Below are positions 36,317 to 47,862 of a DNA stretch of 64,000 nucleotides, piece after piece (positions within the stretch are counted from its first letter, which is position 1; every line of letters begins with the position of its first letter). Under the pieces are notes generated by a model. It worked only from the letters and a program-made list of their open reading frames with translations, did no database searches and was not told the origin of the DNA. The position numbers and the translations under genes were made by a program. This DNA comes from Dissophora ornata (taxonomy: Eukaryota > Mortierellomycota > Mortierellomycetes > Mortierellales > Mortierellaceae), in the NCBI GenBank assembly GCA_025201705.1, contig MU616592.1, forward strand, positions 17,178-81,177, in the 5' to 3' direction.

Positions 36317-37395
36317 GTTTGGGCGGAGTGATGCGAGGTGGTGATGTGAGGCGGCGTGGTGTATCTATGGTACAAAAAGAGTATTTGACAGCAGTGGGAA
36401 GCACTCTGATCAGACCTATTTGTTGAGATGGAGATGCAAGGAGACGATTGAAAGAAGAGAAGCTGATGACAGAAGTGGGGCAACGACGTGGGGGGCGGTG
36501 TGGACGCGAGGGAGGCTATGTAGATTGGCCTTGTAGACTACACAGGCACGCTCACGGTCAGATGCACACACGCACACACACCAGAGGAATGAGAGAAAGA
36601 GGTGGGGTGATGTTCAATTCGAGCAGGGAAAAAGAAAACAGAGAGAACGGGAGAACGGGATCTGGTCTGGAAAGCCATGGAATCGTAATGTCCGTCAGGA
36701 TGAGTTCATTGTTGGTGTTAGGTCTCAAAGAGCCGTCAGCGTGTGTCGAGTCTACCTTGGCCGTGCCTTGTGTTGGTCGTGTTTGGCCCGCAACAACAAC
36801 AACAACAATAACGCCAACCATGACATACGTGACATGACCCCGATCAATTTCGAGTCTTCCTCTGCTCACCCCCCCCCCCCCAATTCCGCTTGCACTCTCA
36901 ATCTATTGCTGGCACTTTCGCGATTCCTGGACTGCAAGGAGAGGGAGATATTAAATGCTCGCTTCTCCCTTAATCGTTCTTCTCTGGCCCTCCGTCTCGC
37001 GTTATTTATTGTTTGTGGTATCGCCACACAACAAAAATTATGCGTGATGATGATGTTGATGCACCTATTGATCTTGTGTGTCTGCCGCTTTGTAGACTAT
37101 ATCGGTCGCTGTTTCGCAACATCTATTCCTCTGGAGACAGTCTTCTTCAGATGTAGCACGTTGTCCTTTTGAAGATCGTTTTGCGTCCGAAATCGGACTA
37201 GCAGCGGCGCTTGTGCCTGAAAATCATGGCACAGACAGGCGCCATCCCAGTACGGCTTACAACCATACAGCTCTTTCTCCGATCTTTCATTTCCCCGAAA
37301 CATCCATCTTCGTTTATTTTTGTTTTACGGCGACATCACGCTGCCATGCGAACTAATGCTCCTGCTGCTGTTGTACATGTTGATGATGGTGCTGA
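36317..37395. other. Promoter region of the histidine kinase gene
   Basis: About 1.08 kb between the kinase start and the Rco1-like stop. It holds a G/A-rich segment (36430-36660), a CA/AC-rich patch near 36560-36580, an (AAC)n patch near 36790-36812 and a run of 13 C at 36869-36881. No coding frame is credible. A start exon for the missing kinase N-lobe would have to lie here, but I found none. Confidence 0.5.
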
Positions 37396-40382
37396 TCATG
37401 CGCCTCCGTTCATTGCGCCACTCGTCCCGAGTCCGTTCTCTCGCACAACACGCTGCAATGCCCGGAATCGCGAATACGCAGCTCTGTCCTCAGGATCAGC
37501 TAATTGATCCAGAACTGCATTCTGCACCCCTTCATAAAGGCTGTTACCACTGCTGCTGCCTTCCTTTTCTTGTGCAGAGCCATTACTCGCCGTATCTGCA
37601 GTCATGCCCTCGCACGCCATCACCACTGCGACTAGTATCTCAAATCGATGCGAATCATCCCTTGAAGATAATGGCTTCGGAGGATCTTGAATCGGTGGCT
37701 GTTGCAACCTAAAAAATGAACCAGGAGCATGGCATTGAAGGAATGACGGTATATACGGTATATTCAGTACCTCATATTGCATCCATTGGGCCGTACAAAA
37801 AAGACATCCTTCAAGGGAAACTAGGAGAGATAGGCTTTATGAAAAAACATAGTGGAAAAGAGAGTGAAAGAGGAAGACATGTTTACCTTTGACATTTCTC
37901 AAGGAAACCTAGTTTGATACTCCTCTCAGGTATCCTGAAGAGAGCTCCAGTGGGATCGCTAATCAGTGATGCCTTAACCCTTGCTGCCCTGGACAGGAGT
38001 GGCAGTGTCTCCTCGATGATCTCAATATCGCCATCGTTTGGTGCAAAAGGGTCTTCAGCTTGTACTGGGACTGCATCCCTTCGCTTCCTCCGCCGCCGCG
38101 GCTAACAAAGGGTGTAGGAATAATTTTCCAAGAAAAAAAAAAAAAAAAAAAAAAAAAAAGGCCAAAGCAATGACGACATGGTTCAGTAACAAAGAGGCAT
38201 GAACAAGGTCTTTCCCCTTACACACCCTGCATACCCTACTCATGAATGCGTCCATAAAAACTCACTAGTACATGATCCGCATGATTAGGGCACATCCATT
38301 TGCGCGTTGTAGGCGGACGGGAGGCCAGTGGTGGATTCAAGCAGTCGAGATGCCAGTGCAACGGACAGTGTTCGCAGCTTATCATCATCTTTCCACCATA
38401 AGCACTCTTGTTGCAGTGGAAACATATCCGAATTCCCCCATGCTTGTCGCGGATCTGCAGCGGGTCCTCTGTGGCCGAAGACGACCCGTGTGACCCTTGC
38501 AGCCTTGATCCAGGACCTCTCTCTGATGGCTTGTAGTCAAGGGTATCAACATATTCACCATCACTGTTTGTCTCAACTGTGCGGGAAGAAAACCGACCAT
38601 GTAAGAGAGAAAACAAATATGGTCAGGAAGGTCGTGAACGGTAGTACAACGCGCTATTAAAGTTTGTCCCAAATTTCCAGAGAAAAAAACACAGACTCAT
38701 ACCTCCTTTGAAGTAGGTGCGTATCTCGGCTGGAAGCGAAAAAGACTTAGGATCCCTTCGGTCAATATCATCTAGCAACCCTTTGAAGATCCCGTCCGGA
38801 TGGGGCCTTGGTGGATGCTGTGGCAGTAGCATGAATAAAATCGCATGAATCAGACACCTGGAGGAAAACGAATATTTTCGTGGCGCAAACAGTTCACGAA
38901 GACTGATAGGCGGTCCCGGCTTACCAACTGCGCTCGACACTCGTTGCAGCTCCATTCGTCGGGAAGATTTTGTGGATCCATGGGCGGCTGACAGCATGAA
39001 AAATGGAATGCTTTCGGACAAGAGTCGCAGCAGATAAACTGCCCGAATCCTAAGCAGCACGCGCAATAATCGTTGTTGTGCTAGTAGATGCAGGCATGCG
39101 TCTTTAGTCGTTAGTCTGTATAACGGCTATGTTTCAGCATCACAGACACATATACAACGCCGCCATTTCCAATACCAGCTTACCTTGAGCGCATACTCGT
39201 CTCCAGTGACAGAATAAAGTCCTTTTGGCACTACAGGCTTTTTCTCACTGCTAACGAAAATAGGTGAATTAGGTCTGTGAGTTGCGGCACTACAAACAGT
39301 ATACATCATGGATAAACATCTGCCACGTTCTTTCATACCAAACAAAGCGATTAACGCATCTCCACTTACTCCAACGGTTCACTTGACTTCTTTTTAGCTA
39401 TACGAGCTAAAGGCTTGCCGCCATCTTTATGGTCCTGCGCCTTGACGTTCTTAGCAGCTTCAACACTTGAACTCCTTGTCCGCTTACAGTCGTCAATCCA
39501 TTGTAGAGATCCTTCATATGACTGCTGCGACTTTGCACGCCGCTTTGATCCTTTGGAGACCATCGCTACATAGTCACTGTCGTCTGTGCTCTGTTGTCGG
39601 TTCCTGTAGTTCAGTTCAACCACGTGATCATTTTCGACTGAAGCAGATGACTCCCGCGATATCGTTGTAGTCGAAGCTCCTCGACCTGTACCTGAAGATG
39701 ATGGTGACGTTGAAGTTGCAGTCGAATCTGTGAGGTGATACGATTCACCACCTCCATTCTGAATATGATCTCCTGTAGATTCTGATCTTGACCGTCTTGG
39801 TCCTCTTGCAGGTGCGGGTTCTGAGAAAAGAGCGGTTGTTTTGTTGGATATAACTCCCACTCGGGAACCTGCACTCGGTGCATTGTGGGCTGTGACTGGT
39901 TGCATGGAGTGAGGCGCAGGAGGAGGTGGCAAAGGTCCTGGCAAAACTGAGAGCCTTTTCTGTGCTCCGCGTACCGACATCTGTCTCGTCTGTCTCGTGG
40001 TGGGTTTTGAGGGCGACGTTGCTGAACTCGGCGTGGACGGTGACGAGCCTCCATCCTTTTTGGACGTTGATAGCGGTATACCAAGGCGGGCCCGCTCTCT
40101 ATTACGCTTGAGCCTGACGGCTGGCTGGGAGGTTGCAAGGGCAAGAGAATCCATGTGCCTTGCCAGAGCGGACGTTTGCTCCGCCTCGACGCTCTCTACT
40201 GTCGCTTTTGATCCATCCTGGTCCTCTCCTTCTCTCTGCTTCGCCTGCTCTTGATATTGCTCTCGACCAAGAATTTCTGTTCCCTCCGATGAAGGCCAAG
40301 CGGATTCTTGCTGCAGCTTTGCAGAACGCCGCAACCCAGAATCAAACCGCGGTGTTGGCGACGAGGATGGTGGCGGGGGCAT
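37396..40382 (-). CDS. Double PHD-finger protein, Rco1/PHF12-like
   Basis: Multi-exon gene starting MPPPPSSSPTPRFD. The first about 335 residues are a Ser/Arg/Pro-rich disordered region with several basic patches. PHD1 (about 38940-39080) reads DYCACCLGFGQFICCDSC, then PKAFHFSCCQPPM and WSCNECRAQL, a complete C4HC3. PHD2 (about 38280-38440) reads RICFHCNKSAYGGKMMISC, EHCPLHWHLDCLNPP and WMCPNH, also complete. A basic RRRRKRRD stretch and ISDPTGALFRIPERSIKLGF follow. Two PHD fingers flanking a conserved linker are the layout of yeast Rco1 and animal PHF12, subunits of the Rpd3S/Sin3-HDAC complex that deacetylates transcribed chromatin. Orthology is inferred from layout, not from aligned sequence. 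Confidence 0.75.
38133..38159. repeat. A27 homopolymer
   Basis: Run of 27 A on the plus strand (T on the coding strand), inside an intron of the PHD protein gene. It would form a very long polypyrimidine tract. The length may be affected by sequencing. Confidence 0.9.
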
Positions 40383-42528
40383 ATTCTATCAATGCTACAG
40401 TATCTCTTTCTTGTCTGATGGGCGCAAGTCCGTTAAAGCACTGTGCTTGTTATTTCTGTCGCTGTCTTGTGAAGTGTCTCTTTTTTGATTCTCGCTAGTG
40501 TTATGTTAACGCCCAATAAACCAGGAAGATGTCGTCCAGGAGTTGAGCAGTACGATGTTGCCCCGGAAGCTTCGACAACGTCCTATGCTCTGTATTGTCC
40601 TGCGTTATCGCTTCCTATGTCTTGTGCGGTATGCTTGGAATCGTGATGGGCGGTGCAGGAGGGGAAAGTGAGAAGGAAAGCAAAAAAAGAGAAGAGAGGG
40701 AAAGAGAAATTTTAATCCTTTGGGACGAATCCCAGATTAGAAATGCGTCATGGAAGAATTGATACGTCGAAAAAACACAGACACACGGCACAATGGTGTA
40801 CCGGAATACCATGGACAGCGAGGACTAAACGGACAACACACATACACACACACATGCCCACGTTCAGGCACTAAGAAGCTGGGTGTATACATGTACTCAT
40901 GCACAACCATCACAAAAAAAAAAAATAAACAAGAGGTCGGAGTGATCTATTTTTTTAATAAACACCCGGCTGGTTACAGATGCAAATTCTTTGCCGTATT
41001 TGAACATGGACATAGCCCTGACAAGAATATAGAGTAAACGCCCTGAACTAGAAAAAAAATGCTGCAAAGCGATCCTGACATACTGAGAGGGAGGTCGTGC
41101 ACGACCACGAACCATCGCCTCTCTCTGTTTATTTGTTACAAAAAATTAGGTTGTGCTATGCGGGTGCTCCCAAACTATATGATAGGGTGCCACTACCACC
41201 GCTTTTACCAACACTGCATGAAGAAATAAAGGTTACGTGAAAGCAAACCACAATTTTTCTTGCCCTTGGAGCCTAGTCATTGTTTTAAACGAAACACGGT
41301 AATTGCTAACCGTCATTGGCAATTTTGTGAAGCCTGGATCGCCCCCTGCTCAGCCGCAGCCGAGTTGGATGGAAAACGAGCAAGGACACCTATAGCATCC
41401 CAGCGAAGGATTAGTGCCCTTGTGCCCGATGTCTTTTTCTGCGGCTTCCCATTTGATCCGCTATACGAAATGGGCAGCGGAGCGATCACAGCCTCAGGCG
41501 CAGTAACAGGGGCTGCGAACAGCAACATGCTAAACAAAATTGATGGCAGGAATGACAGTCGTAGAACTCTTGTCGTTGCTCTGTTCCTATAGGAGCTGAT
41601 CCCATTATGATCACACGGAGAGCATCACCGTTATTGATGGATGCTACTGGACGAGGTTTTCAATTCTGTCCGCAGCCCCGGTTTTCAAGGCTGCTCTAAT
41701 ACGGAAATGGAGCTTCAGATGGGTTCTTTTGGGTGTCGAGTGGTATCAAGTGCCGAATTCCTGTCAAAAATTGTGTTTACTAATGTAGCCGTGCGATAGA
41801 GGGTCAGAGGATTGTGCATTGTTTTGGATCATTGCGGCTCACAGCAAGAGGTGGTGTGTCTCGGAACAACAAGCAAGAGAGCAATTTGAAGATTATTTGG
41901 AAACTACAGGAGCGTAGAGAGGTGATTTTGCTCGCTCCTCCTGGTAGGCCTGTCGATAACTAGCAGAGTGTTTCGACGATGTAGGTAAGACAGTGCGGCA
42001 GTCAACTGCGCGCACACTGCTGGAAGCGCCCCAGGAGATTTGCCGCAGAGGCAGCTTTCTGAAGCCATGTGCGCCACGAAGAAGAGCAAAACAATAACGA
42101 TAGATACCGATGCTCTTGGTAGTAGCATTGCTTAGCCCAACCACATGTATTGGCACGGCGTGGCATGGTTGTGGACGGCATGGAAGACATGAAAGATTTT
42201 TGCCAAAACGAAATTTTTGAGCAGCCACCCCCGTGTGATTTCGTCGAAAGAAGGGCCATCATTGGCCATTGGCAACCACACATATTTTTCCCTGTTACTT
42301 CCCACTTGTCGCGGATTTTAACATCTTTGGTTTTTGGAATCCTAATTCGCCCATTCCCTCATTCACTCTTCGCTTGCTCTCTTCTTTGCTGCACCAAGTC
42401 TGAGTCTGACTACGACAAGGCGCAGACAGGACTAAGAAGCTGTACTCCGGATAACGCAGAAAGCAAACCCGGCACCCAATCACTACTCCACCAACAGAGC
42501 ATTCGCTTCTCTTATTTTTGGGATCAAC
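40383..42528. other. 2.1 kb intergenic region between divergent genes
   Basis: It lies between the PHD gene start (minus) and the SWIB gene start (plus), so it holds both promoters. Purine-rich tracts (40660-40720), a CACA patch (40838-40858) and A-runs (40914-40928) are present. A minus-strand frame at 41313-41537 begins with a short hydrophobic stretch (MLLFAAPVTAPEAVIAPLP) and could be a small secreted peptide, but it has no recognisable family and overlaps a plus-strand frame of similar length, so I do not call it. Confidence 0.45.
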
Positions 42529-44118
42529 ATGGCGAGCGTAGAGATGTACCGCGCCAAGGTGGAAGGTAATACTTGACACAGACCAATCCATCACTGTCTG
42601 CAACCGCACGATCCGCAGACATATCGCTCTCTCGCTCTCTGTTTCTCTCTTTCTCTCTCTCTCTCCCTCTCTGCGGCACACTGTCACCATCGCTGTTGGG
42701 GAGGAAACCGATTGTGATAGCTACACTTTCAGCGCAAAGTGTTCCAGCTTTTTTATTCATTTTATTTTTTAGACATCGTACCCAATGCCCCAACCTTTTC
42801 TCAGCAAACGTCTATTTTCTTATCAACGTAATATTAATCTTGCGCATCTCTGTTTACTAGAGCTCATCAGGCAGGCAGATATCACGACAGTGTCCGCGCG
42901 CGGTATCAGGAAACAGATCGAGACCCTCACCAACTCCAGTCTCGCCAATGTGAAGCGGGAGTTCGACGAACTTGTTATGGAGATATACTCGAAGATCACT
43001 GATGAGGTGAGTATCTTTGTTGTCGTCGCTTGCTCTCTGATATCTACAATACCATCTCATCTCATCACTATGTGCAACTTCTCCATCATGGTCTTGATTT
43101 TTACCACTGCGACAAAAAAAACCACCCACCCATAATACCAAATAGATTGAGCATGCTGTGTTGAATGGTGGCCAGGCCCCTAGATCGAACAGCGCCCAGA
43201 ATCATCATCAACAACCACAACAGCCACAATACCAGGCCCAGCAACAGGCCCCAGCACCACAATCACAGAAACTTTCATTTGGAGGGCTTGCTTTGCCGCC
43301 AACATCGTATGTGCCACCAAAGCTAGAACCTGTTGCTCCTAGCACTAATGGATCAGATGAAGACGAAGAGAATGATTCGGATTCCTCCTTTTCATCAGTC
43401 GAGGAAGGGAACGGACGGGCATCGAAGAAGGCAAAGACATCATCTTCAAGCTCGAACAAAAAATCGTCGTCGTCATCAAAAAGCAAGCCTAAGACAAAAG
43501 CAAAGTCGGCGACGGCGTCAAAGTTAAAGTCAAAGTCATTGACGAAATCGTCGTCTAAAACTAAAAAGGACAAGGACGAGCCCAAGGTGAAGAGAAAGCA
43601 GCCAGTGAATGAGGACGGCACGCCCAAGGTCAACAATTTTACGCGGCCCATGATCATTAGTGACAAGCTGTATGAGGTCATTGGACATGCAGGCACGACA
43701 GGACCATCCGGAAGGGTTGAGGTATTAAGCGCTGCAGCACCGTGGAGATGTAAATGGCTAGGTTGTATTTCATTCTCATTTACTACTGACCGTCGGCGAC
43801 TAACCAATGGATCCTGCTCCTCCTATTGCCCCTTCAGATGTCGCGACCAGAGGTCGTCAAGCAGATTTGGGTGTACATCAAGGAGAAGGGACTTCAGGCA
43901 GAAAATGGTAAGAACTGGTGATGATGATAATTTGCAAGACTGAGAACAAGAAAAGTCTCTGATCTGACATCCTTTGTCTCTTTCGATCAAAAATAGACAA
44001 GCGCATGATTAACTGTGACCCAAAGCTGAAGACGCTCTTTGGACAAGACCAAGTTAACTGTTTTTCGATGAACAAGTATCTAAGTGGGCACCTGTCAAAA
44101 CCAGAGGAGCTCGTATAA
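42529..44118 (+). CDS. DEK_C plus SWIB/MDM2-domain protein (UAF30/Spp27-like)
   Basis: Five exons (42529-42565, 42861-43006, 43146-43721, 43838-43907, 43997-44118) join to 316 aa. The N-terminal helical domain (ELIRQADITTVSARGIRKQI then LEE-like LTNSSLANVKREFDELV) is a DEK_C-type fold. The middle is a Gln-rich then Ser/Lys-rich nuclear linker (KKSSSSSKSKPKTK). The C-terminus is SWIB: MSRPEVVKQIWVYIKEKGLQ, DKRMINCDPKLKTLFGQD and FSMNKYLSGHL. This pairing is seen in yeast UAF30, a subunit of the RNA polymerase I upstream activating factor, and in related chromatin proteins. The SWIB domain is split by two introns. The first intron contains a long CT microsatellite (about 42620-42672). Confidence 0.87.
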
Positions 44119-44475
44119 AGAAGCCAATAAAGCACACAGAGAGCGCTTGAAAGTTCGTGATCGACTCTTTGTCAAAAATCAAAAAATCAAATTAAAACCG
44201 TTGGTCGCCTCGGAAACGAAAAGAGCCTCTTTCCCAGCAGGCTCTGTAGTAACGTACGATCCGTGTCGTGTGGGTCAAGTGTAGGTCCTGGACAGATCCC
44301 GCCTTCGTGGTCCTCCAGGCGCCCTCCACAGGGGCGTAGTCAAGGCCCGGTGTACCCAAATTAAGGGTATCACAGGTTGCCCGAATTAAGGGTATCTTGC
44401 TTGATTAGTAAATGTCATGTGATTAAATCAAAGAACTTTTAGATGTTTTAAAATTACAATATTTATCGAATGACG
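44119..44475. other. Spacer with a tandem 17-nt near-palindromic repeat
   Basis: About 360 bp between the SWIB stop and tRNA-Ser. Two copies of CCC(A/G)AATTAAGGGTATC lie at 44355-44371 and 44380-44396, 25 bp apart start to start; each contains an imperfect CCC...GGG palindrome. No gene is visible. Confidence 0.6.
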
Positions 44476-44556
44476 GTCAACATGGCCGAGCGGTTAAGGC
44501 GTGAGACTAGAAATCTCATGGGTTCTCCCGCGCAGGTTCAAATCCTGCTGTTGACG
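44476..44556 (+). tRNA. tRNA-Ser (anticodon AGA), copy 1
   Basis: 81 nt with a complete cloverleaf. The acceptor stem GTCAACA pairs with TGTTGAC, the discriminator is G, and the A box is TGGCCGAGCGGTTAAGGC. The anticodon stem is TGAGA/TCTCA with loop CTAGAAA, giving anticodon AGA (Ser, UCN). A long class II variable arm and the B box GGTTCAAATCC follow. There is no intron. Copy 2 is at 47746-47826. Confidence 0.97.
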
Positions 44557-44563
44557 CGATATA

Positions 44564-44571
44564 TTTTTTTT
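44564..44571 (+). terminator. Pol III terminator of tRNA-Ser copy 1
   Basis: Run of eight T, 8 nt after the tRNA 3' end. Confidence 0.85.
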
Positions 44572-44734
44572 GTTTTCCCACCTGTCCAAGAGTGATCGAA
44601 AAAACGAGTACTGTGCAAATTACAGTTTGTCGCTTGACACCAAGCAGAAGCTCCAGTTTCTTTTATTTCGCACATCTTTCATTCCTCTCCCATTCAGACA
44701 AGCTCTAATTCCGCCCGATCAATTCTTTCCTTCG

Positions 44735-46700
44735 ATGTCAATCTCTGGAATCGACAGCGCAGCAACACCGACGGAGGAGAGGGAAGAAGAGGAGACGCAA
44801 GAAGTCACAGAGCAGGAGGAAGAAGAGGAAGCCAGGTTCTTTCCGCCGTTATGGCAGCAAAGACGAAACCTTGCTCGACGTATCATCGACGAGCACCACG
44901 CAACGTCGGTAAGCAAAGGTTTCGAGTTCATCCTACGGTTCATGTATACACCTTAAACATTCCTGGCACGCCTTGATTTGAGTTCAGCGTCTATCCGCAC
45001 ACATTAAACACTGAATTCGAATATGATCACAGGTCATCGATTTTGGCTGTGGAGAGGGTGCATTGCTGTCGTTCCTGGTGTGGGAGTCAACGAATGAGTG
45101 GCCGATTACGCGTTTGGCTGGTGTGGACATGGATGGGGAGCGATTGGAACTCGCGACGGATACGTGTCAACCACAGGAATTCGAGCTCGGCCCTAATCTG
45201 AGAGTTAACAAGTTATCGATCGACATCTTTCAAGGATCGGTCGCAGAGGCAGATCAGAGGATGGTCGGATATGATGCCCTTGCGTGTCTTGAAGTGTACG
45301 GGAACGAAACGCGCACTCCGTTATTAATTTATTTTTTTCCAATATGCCTGTGTGCGTGGTCTCATAATGATTGCTGATTCCGTTCTCGCTTTCGCAGTGT
45401 AGAACACTTGGACCCTGATGTGTTAGAAAAATTCTGGGGGGTCGTTCTAGGTACGTTGAGACCTAAGCTCGTCATTGTCTCGACTCCAAATGCAGAGTTC
45501 AATGTCTGTTTCGCACAACTCAAGTACGGTACTCCGGAGGCAATCTTCCGGAACGACGACCATCGATTCGAATGGACACGTCAAGAGTTCCAAGACTGGT
45601 ACGCAATCTAACATGAACTCCAATGGCATTCTCATATCCGATGTGTCGCTAAACCTCAATATTGTATCTCCCTTTGTTTTTCTGCCGTATTTAATCGCCG
45701 CTGATGGATCGCATGATGATATGATGCAAACAAAAAAAATAGGTGCAAACCTGCGGCCGAGAAATACGAATATACTATCTCATTCTCTGGAGTAGGCCGT
45801 CTTGCAAACTCTGATCCATCCATCGGCCACTGCACACAATTCGCGATTCTCGAGCGAAGAAGTCCGCCCCCTTTACCCGCATCCGGAGACACATCCCTCG
45901 TACCGGCAACAGAGTGCTACACGCTTTTATCGCGGGTTAAGTACCCGATCTATGCCGCCTTGCATTCTGAAGAAGAGATCTTGGCGTTTCTGCATGAAAA
46001 GATCGCATTGACGCGTCCGAGACCACCACGAGCTGCGTCTGAGGAGAGTGATAACTACAATTACAGTTGGGAGAATGGCAAAGATCAGGTTAAGATCGAT
46101 GGCGAAGGAGGAGGGGAAGATGCTAAGCAACAAAATGAGGTGCAGAAAGGTGCAAACACCCAGTCCGATCCTTACCAGGAACTCGAGATTGAATTGGGCG
46201 TGCTCTCACTGGATAATTTGTGGCTCTCTTTGGACGTGCGACAGCGGTGCAAGACTCGGTCAGAGATGATTCGGATTTTGGAGAAAAGTTCGCTGGTTCG
46301 TGTAAATGTCGAACAGGACAAGATCTGTTTTGATGAGGAGGACGTGTTTTGGGAAGAGTGGGATAAAGAGTATGAGAAACGGTTTGAGGTAGACGTCTCG
46401 AGTGATGGGCAGTACAGCGATCATGACGAGGACCTCTATGAATATGGTCATGGATATGAAGAGGAAGAATATCAACACGGCCACTGCGACAACGGTCTTC
46501 ATAACATGAAACCATTAGGCGATAGGGATGATCAACAATCGCCGAGAACAAGCGACTGGAAGGACGGTGTAATGGCTAGCTGGGGCGCGACAGGGTGGCC
46601 GGAAAGAAGCGGCGAGGGTCCTGCCATGGATGACTCGTACGATCCGGATTCCCCTTGGAATATTCCTGTGCAAACTCCCAAGGATACATGGGAGCTGTAA
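44735..46700 (+). CDS. HEN1: Small RNA 2'-O-methyltransferase HEN1
   Basis: Four exons (44735-44908, 45033-45295, 45398-45598, 45743-46700) join to 531 aa. The SAM-binding motif I is VIDFGCGEGALLSFL, followed by LAGVDMDGERLE. The metal-binding site characteristic of HEN1 is present: EVVEHLD (E..EH), then STPNAEFN and FRNDDHRFEWTRQEF. HEN1 enzymes add a 2'-O-methyl group to the 3' terminal ribose of small RNAs, protecting them from uridylation and decay. As in animal and microbial HEN1, no dsRNA-binding domains precede the catalytic domain. The C-terminal 250 residues are acidic and disordered with a Tyr/Glu-rich patch. The ATG lies 178 bp after tRNA-Ser copy 1. Confidence 0.92.
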
Positions 46701-47745
46701 AGACATATCGCTAATAAAATCACCACCATTGAGAATAAATAAACTATCACTCATAAAAGCTTCTAACCTGGGGTCTAGCTTAGATGATAGCTCAAAGCTA
46801 CTGAGACTTATTCTAATGGAGTACAGCAATCGCCATATTCGTACCCTTCACGCATCGCTCAGCAAGAAACGCAGCGACTTCAGAACCTCACCCATCCTAT
46901 CGGCTCTGAAAGCGATCTCAAAGATGCTTTAATTCCAATATCACCGCCAAAGGTCCATCGCAGACGAGCGACAGCCTCCTTTTCCGAGTAATAACTTCCA
47001 TTATCTCAATCGTAGATATTCTTCATACCTTTTTTTCCCGATGAGATACATTGCCCGGGGAACCGACTTGCATCTACACGTTCCTTATGCACCGCTCCAA
47101 AACGGCTCCGAATAGGCCTTAAAATCCCTCGACGACACCAGACGCAAACACGAGGTCTCCACGTGCCGCATTCGCCGTTCGTAGTGATATTCCTGTTTTC
47201 AGAATAGAAAGCAAGCACTCGCCAAGTGGTGATTGGTAACAGCATCGCTGCCAATGGGACCATAGGTCTCTATCTCACATCACCTGTGGAAAGGCGTCGC
47301 TCGCAAAACCGGAAGCTCTGCGCACAAGAATAGCATGTACATCTTTGACGGTCTTGAAGACCGTGGCAAAGAACGTCACCTTGATATGGGCTCGAGTAAG
47401 CCACTTGACTCAAACCCCAAAATCGGATACAATCCCCCTTGCACACCATTGACACTCGCGAGAGTTGCAAAGGTAGAGGTATTGGAAAAGGTGTCCCCTT
47501 TCTTCGACATGGATACTCTTGTCGAGACCAAGCTCTGACTGCAGCTTACATTGCTGGATAAGGCAGCAGCAGCAGTAAGTGTTTGCTCGGCGATCGGCGA
47601 AGGCAGGCTCAGAATTTAACGTCCTTTGCGTGTCGCTTTTTTTTTTGGAATTTTTGGTGGCGCGAAGCACGTGATATTTTCACGTGATTAATATTCTATT
47701 TTGGATACAACAATGCAAGATGAATTCTAGTTTCATCAAAGAACA
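46701..47745. other. 1.0 kb spacer after HEN1
   Basis: No gene is recognised. Short open frames on the plus strand (46828-46989, 47335-47538) read partly like protein but compete with other frames and lack motifs. Two CACGTG palindromes lie at 47668-47673 and 47681-47686, about 60 bp before tRNA-Ser copy 2. Confidence 0.45.
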
Positions 47746-47826
47746 GTCAACATGGCCGAGCGGTTAAGGCGTGAGACTAGAAATCTCATGGGTTCTCCCG
47801 CGCAGGTTCAAATCCTGCTGTTGACG
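47746..47826 (+). tRNA. tRNA-Ser (anticodon AGA), copy 2
   Basis: 81 nt, identical base for base to the copy at 44476-44556, including anticodon loop CTAGAAA and the long variable arm. Identity also extends four bases downstream (CGAT) and then stops. A T5 terminator follows at 47834-47838. Confidence 0.97.
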
Positions 47827-47833
47827 CGATTCC

Positions 47834-47838
47834 TTTTT
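47834..47838 (+). terminator. Pol III terminator of tRNA-Ser copy 2
   Basis: Run of five T, 8 nt after the tRNA 3' end; shorter than the T8 of copy 1. Confidence 0.7.
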
Positions 47839-47862
47839 CATTTTGTGCGTAATTCTTTTGTT

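Noticed and set aside
37720..37790. Unspliced read-through at the 62-nt intron of the PHD gene
   Set aside because: The ORF can be read through, but splicing at GTACTG...TTTTTAG with phase 2 joins GCNMR to LQQPPIQDP in frame, so an intron is more likely.
43208..43807. 199-codon minus-strand frame as an antisense gene
   Set aside because: It is the mirror of the Ser/Lys-rich linker of the SWIB protein; its Phe/Asp-rich composition is the complement of the sense codons.
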